Assembly (NCBI GenBank): GCA_048421225.1
Contig: DBFNRV010000027.1
Span: 1-5,640, forward strand
Direction of reading: 5' to 3'
Origin: UMGS946 sp048421225
Lineage (GTDB): Bacteria > Bacillota > Clostridia > Christensenellales > CAG-138
DNA length: 5,640 bases
The notes under the pieces are model-generated. The model searched no databases. It was not told the DNA's origin and saw only the letters and a program-made list of their open reading frames with translations. Below are positions 4,320 to 5,640 of the stretch, piece by piece; positions within the stretch are counted from its first letter, which is position 1, and each line of letters opens with the position of its first letter. Made by a program: the position numbers and the translations under genes.

Positions 4320-4529
4320 CACGTACGGACGATTCTCATCGGTCAGGCCGAGAAGATAGTCCACACTTGTATTGTAAAAATCTGATAATTTTATCAATAC
4401 ATAGGTGGGAATATCATTCTCGCCTGTCTCGTACTTAGAGTAGCCTGTCTGCGACATGCCCAGCATCTTAGCCACCTGTGTTTGGGTAAGATCATTGTCT
4501 TCCCTAAAATCCCTTATTCGCCTATACAC
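4299..4529 (-). CDS. Short XRE-family regulator
   Basis: 76 residues, almost only a helix-turn-helix: RIRDFREDNDLTQTQVAKML (4-23), MSQTGYSKYETGENDIPT (25-42) and the family ending SVDYLLGLTDENRP (55-68). The short length is normal for the Firmicutes stand-alone XRE group. The start is GTG at 4529, supported by GAGGG 6 nt upstream on the minus strand. TATTAT boxes lie just upstream (about 4548-4556) without a clear -35. It converges on the rightward unit and diverges from the TATAAT at 4614-4619. A palindrome (4581-4596) between the two suggests it controls that promoter and itself, which is inference. Confidence 0.9.
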   Translation of the reverse strand: MYRRIRDFREDNDLTQTQVAKMLGMSQTGYSKYETGENDIPTYVLIKLSDFYNTSVDYLLGLTDENRPYVRREDRS

Positions 4530-4571
4530 GGTAATCCCTCAAAAAGATAATAATACATTTAATGGTAATCC
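4530..4571. promoter_or_regulatory. Direct repeat flanking the third XRE promoter
   Basis: GGTAATCC occurs at 4530-4537 and 4564-4571, 34 bp apart, on either side of the TATTAT box of the leftward XRE gene. One copy lies between its Shine-Dalgarno and start. It could be an autoregulatory site, but 8 bp may recur by chance. Confidence 0.25.
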
Positions 4572-4580
4572 TACGCATTG

Positions 4581-4596
4581 AACCTGTATTAGGTTA
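4581..4596. promoter_or_regulatory. Candidate operator, copy 1
   Basis: AACCTGTATTAGGTTA is a 5-bp-arm palindrome (AACCT/AGGTT). It matches 14 of 16 positions of a second site at 4858-4873. It sits where the -35 of the rightward TATAAT (4614-4619) would be, and between that promoter and the divergent XRE gene, as expected for a repressor site. Confidence 0.5.
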
Positions 4597-4613
4597 TGAT
4601 ATTTTGCGTATTT

Positions 4614-4619
4614 TATAAT
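4614..4619 (+). promoter_or_regulatory. Perfect -10 box, possible rightward promoter
   Basis: TATAAT with no consensus -35: AGGTTA (4591-4596) is at 17 bp and TTAGGT (4589-4594) at 19 bp. Both overlap the candidate operator. Transcription would start near 4626, at a 7-bp hairpin TCCGGCA/TGCCGGA (4622-4628, 4634-4640). Confidence 0.4.
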
Positions 4620-4652
4620 CGTCCGGCAAAAGCTGCCGGAGGGCGTCAACAG

Positions 4653-4802
4653 ATGCTGTTTATCGACAAAGGAACCGCGCCTGGATCCGGCGCATACGTA
4701 AAAACCAGGGCAGGAACCGTCCGGCGGACGGGCCGCGGGCAAAGAAGCCCTAAGCCTGCATTGTGTCCCAGTCACAGGCGGGATGTCGCGATCGGGAAAT
4801 AG
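4653..4802 (+). CDS. Possible 49-residue small protein
   Basis: ATG at 4653 follows GGAGGG (4638-4643) with 9-nt spacing and opens 49 codons to TAG at 4800-4802. The peptide starts MLFIDKGTAPGSGAYVKT and becomes Arg/Pro-rich with no recognisable domain. Part of the Shine-Dalgarno is in the right arm of the 4622-4640 hairpin. It overlaps a 15-bp palindrome (4717-4731). The GC-rich DNA makes chance ORFs of this size likely, so the main support is the ribosome binding site and the -10 box upstream. Confidence 0.3.
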   Translation: MLFIDKGTAPGSGAYVKTRAGTVRRTGRGQRSPKPALCPSHRRDVAIGK

Positions 4803-4833
4803 CTTTGTAGCATCTTAAAAGGAGGTTAATATA

Positions 4834-5016
4834 TTGGCAAAATTAATCTTGATCTATAACCTGTTTCAGGTTACAATTAATGTTGCAAGGCGTAAAAGCA
4901 TTGCCCAAAACCCTCCGGTATCGTCTAAAACAGGCGCGCAGGGAGCGCGGGAGCGGCTGGAGACTGGGCTGCGGGCCATCCCGCACCGGACAGCAAACGC
5001 CTTCATACCAGATTGA
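4834..5016 (+). CDS. Possible 60-residue small protein with TTG start
   Basis: TTG at 4834 is preceded by AAAAGGAGG (4817-4825), an excellent Shine-Dalgarno at 8-nt spacing. The frame is open for 60 codons to TGA at 5014-5016. The first half (AKLILIYNLFQVTINVARRK) is hydrophobic and strand-like. The second half is Gly/Arg/Ala-rich and looks less like a folded protein. The second candidate operator lies inside it (4857-4873). No family recognised. It follows the 49-codon ORF by 31 nt and could share its transcript. Confidence 0.35.
   Translation: MAKLILIYNLFQVTINVARRKSIAQNPPVSSKTGAQGARERLETGLRAIPHRTANAFIPD
4857..4873. promoter_or_regulatory. Candidate operator, copy 2
   Basis: TAACCTG-TTT-CAGGTTA is a perfect 7-bp-arm palindrome of 17 bp, closely matching the site at 4581-4596. 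It lies about 276 bp from copy 1, inside the 60-codon ORF. Two matching sites suggest one regulator binding both, perhaps with looping or as a roadblock. Confidence 0.5.
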
Positions 5017-5031
5017 TTAAGGCCGCTTTAT

Positions 5032-5207
5032 GCCGCCGCCCCAAGCCCGCATTCGGCCCGCAAAGCGGAAGGTTCACACCGGTGGACCTTATGGGCCGGT
5101 GGGCAAACCGCCAAATAACATCCGTTAGTCGTCCGGCAGACGCGCCGGGTTCCTCCAGCGGCGACCCATTGGCATATATCATCTTCACCTAGGTTAAGGG
5201 CGGCGGC
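5032..5207 (+). ncRNA. Candidate structured RNA domain closed by a 10-bp stem
   Basis: GCCGCCGCCC (5032-5041) and GGGCGGCGGC (5198-5207) can close the domain. Arm one: GCCC (5045-5048) with GGGC (5100-5103), CGGCCC (5054-5059) with GGGCCG (5093-5098), a CCGC-AAA-GCGG hairpin and a 9-bp hairpin AAGGTTCAC/GTGGACCTT with a 4-nt loop (5069-5090). Arm two: GTCG (5128-5131) with CGAC (5162-5165) and CCGGC/GCCGG (5133-5137, 5144-5148). GC-rich DNA inflates such matches, but the nesting is consistent. A 32-codon ORF (5030-5128) overlaps and cannot be excluded. Confidence 0.28.
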
Positions 5208-5264
5208 TTTATAAAAGGGTCCGGAAGATGCCTCTTAGGGCTTGCCATCGAATAGTGGCCTTTG

Positions 5265-5329
5265 GCCGCTGTGCGGAGCCAGGCCTGTATGGGCGCGGCC
5301 GGTTTGTTCAGGCTGCGCCGCACGGCGGC
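5265..5329. repeat. 12-bp-arm inverted repeat
   Basis: GCCGCTGTGCGG (5265-5276) pairs with CCGCACGGCGGC (5318-5329), 11 Watson-Crick pairs and one G·U. Nested GCCTG/CAGGC (5283-5287, 5309-5313) extends the arm. It would form a long stable hairpin in either strand's RNA. Confidence 0.4.
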
Positions 5330-5339
5330 GGTATGAGAT

Positions 5340-5420
5340 GGCGGTGAAAGCCCGACCGCGCAAATTGGGAAATCCCCGCAAGCTCATTCATAGCCGGTAA
5401 AGCCGCCACGGGCCCTTTTT
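5340..5420 (+). terminator. Pseudoknot-like fold ending in TTTTT
   Basis: GGCGG (5340-5344) pairs with CCGCC (5403-5407) and GCCCG (5350-5354) with CGGGC (5409-5413), an interleaved ABA'B' order, followed by CC and five Ts (5416-5420). A GGGAAATCCC hairpin lies inside. This could be the 3' end of a rightward RNA. The arms are only 5 bp each. Confidence 0.35.
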
Positions 5421-5444
5421 ATTATGGCAGCACAGGAGGATGTA

Positions 5445-5487
5445 GGCCGCTAACGCCGCTGAATCCGCCCAGCGGGCGGCTAGCGCC
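5445..5487. repeat. Bulged inverted repeat with a 6-bp apical hairpin
   Basis: GGC plus GCTA (5445-5452, one bulged C) pairs with TAGCGCC (5481-5487), enclosing CCGCCC-AGC-GGGCGG (5465-5479). A small CCTG-TCG-CAGG (5489-5499) follows. Confidence 0.35.
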
Positions 5488-5512
5488 CCCTGTCGCAGGC
5501 AACGCATAATTA

Positions 5513-5547
5513 AACCGCGCCTGTTCAGCCCTCTGACAGGCGCGGTT
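5513..5547. repeat. Perfect 12-bp-arm inverted repeat
   Basis: AACCGCGCCTGT (5513-5524) and ACAGGCGCGGTT (5536-5547) are perfect inverted copies around 11 nt. No T-run follows directly. A weak AAGCT/AGCTT hairpin with TTT is at 5560-5579. From 5580 to the end the DNA is AT-rich and I see no gene in it. Confidence 0.5.
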
Positions 5548-5640
5548 AGCGCAGACCACAAGCTATTTATAAGCTTTTTAGGCTGTAATTTGATTATTGG
5601 GTTTCAAAATTTAAGACGCCTTCCACTAAAAAATAATTAT

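Noticed and set aside
5030..5128. 32-codon plus-strand ORF with AAGG seven bases upstream
   Set aside because: Pro/Arg/Gly-rich peptide in GC-rich DNA with few stops; starts inside the closing stem of the candidate RNA. Too weak to list as a gene.
4619..5138. Ten-base repeat TCGTCCGGCA at 4619-4628 and 5129-5138
   Set aside because: Short and GC-rich with no extended similarity around it; expected by chance in this composition.
5003..5188. 61-codon minus-strand ORF with GTG start
   Set aside because: No Shine-Dalgarno and no recognisable domain, and it lies over the nested inverted repeats.
5228..5347. 39-codon plus-strand ORF
   Set aside because: The purines before its ATG are too close to act as a Shine-Dalgarno, and it spans a long hairpin; likely chance.
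5339..5385. Resemblance of GGTGAAAGCCCGAC and CCCCGCAA to the cobalamin riboswitch core
   Set aside because: Spacing and the remaining conserved boxes do not fit; no B12 gene is nearby in the window.
5434..5445. AGGAGG followed directly by ATGTAG
   Set aside because: A start codon abutting the Shine-Dalgarno with an immediate stop cannot encode anything; probably chance.
1..5640. CRISPR array, tRNA, rRNA, transposase or integrase
   Set aside because: No regularly spaced direct repeats, no tRNA T-loop and acceptor pattern, and no recombinase motifs were seen on either strand.

Overview
The window looks like a stretch of a mid-to-high GC Bacillota chromosome, probably class Clostridia. The grounds are strong GGAGG-type ribosome binding sites with ATG, GTG and TTG starts, a membrane-anchored phosphodiester glycosidase (NAGPA) protein, Firmicutes-style XRE regulators and sigma-A-like promoters. 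Genus cannot be read from it.

Left part (1-2604) is ordinary, chromosome-like DNA. A GNRA-loop terminator-like hairpin (30-57) and an extended -10 promoter (201-209) precede a two-gene operon: a cell-surface NAGPA-domain protein (249-1334) and a 63-residue two-helix membrane protein (1345-1536), whose Shine-Dalgarno overlaps the first stop codon. GC-rich hairpins follow. An alpha/beta hydrolase with an intact Ser-Asp-His triad (1729-2547) has a 21-bp near-palindrome in its promoter region and a hairpin after its stop.

Middle (2605-2891) has no convincing gene. It holds a compact, pseudoknot-capable fold (2623-2697) and a perfect 14-bp-arm inverted repeat (2773-2809) with no U-tract.

Right part (2892-4529) is a small regulatory island, partly AT-rich and phage- or ICE-like. 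A leftward XRE repressor (2892-3239) and a rightward unit face away from a shared control region. Both promoters can be read there, and a perfect 12-bp inverted repeat brackets the rightward one. The rightward unit is a 67-residue helical protein, a hidden 34-codon ORF (3642-3746), a second XRE protein (3739-4026) and a hidden 29-codon ORF (4019-4108). The last two junctions both overlap by 8 nt. The final ORF has its Shine-Dalgarno buried in a perfect 13-bp hairpin with the start codon in the loop. The 67-residue protein aligns without gaps to the C-terminal part of the divergent repressor, which suggests a repressor/antagonist pair. A third XRE gene (4299-4529) converges on this unit.

Far right (4530-5640) has little convincing coding content. 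It carries a TATAAT box, two copies of an AACCTGT..AGGTTA palindrome, two short ORFs with good Shine-Dalgarno sequences (4653-4802, 4834-5016), and then about 550 nt very dense in inverted repeats, including a pseudoknot-like pairing that ends in TTTTT. This could be the leader or body of a large structured RNA, or a decayed region. No tRNA, rRNA, CRISPR array, transposase or integrase was seen.
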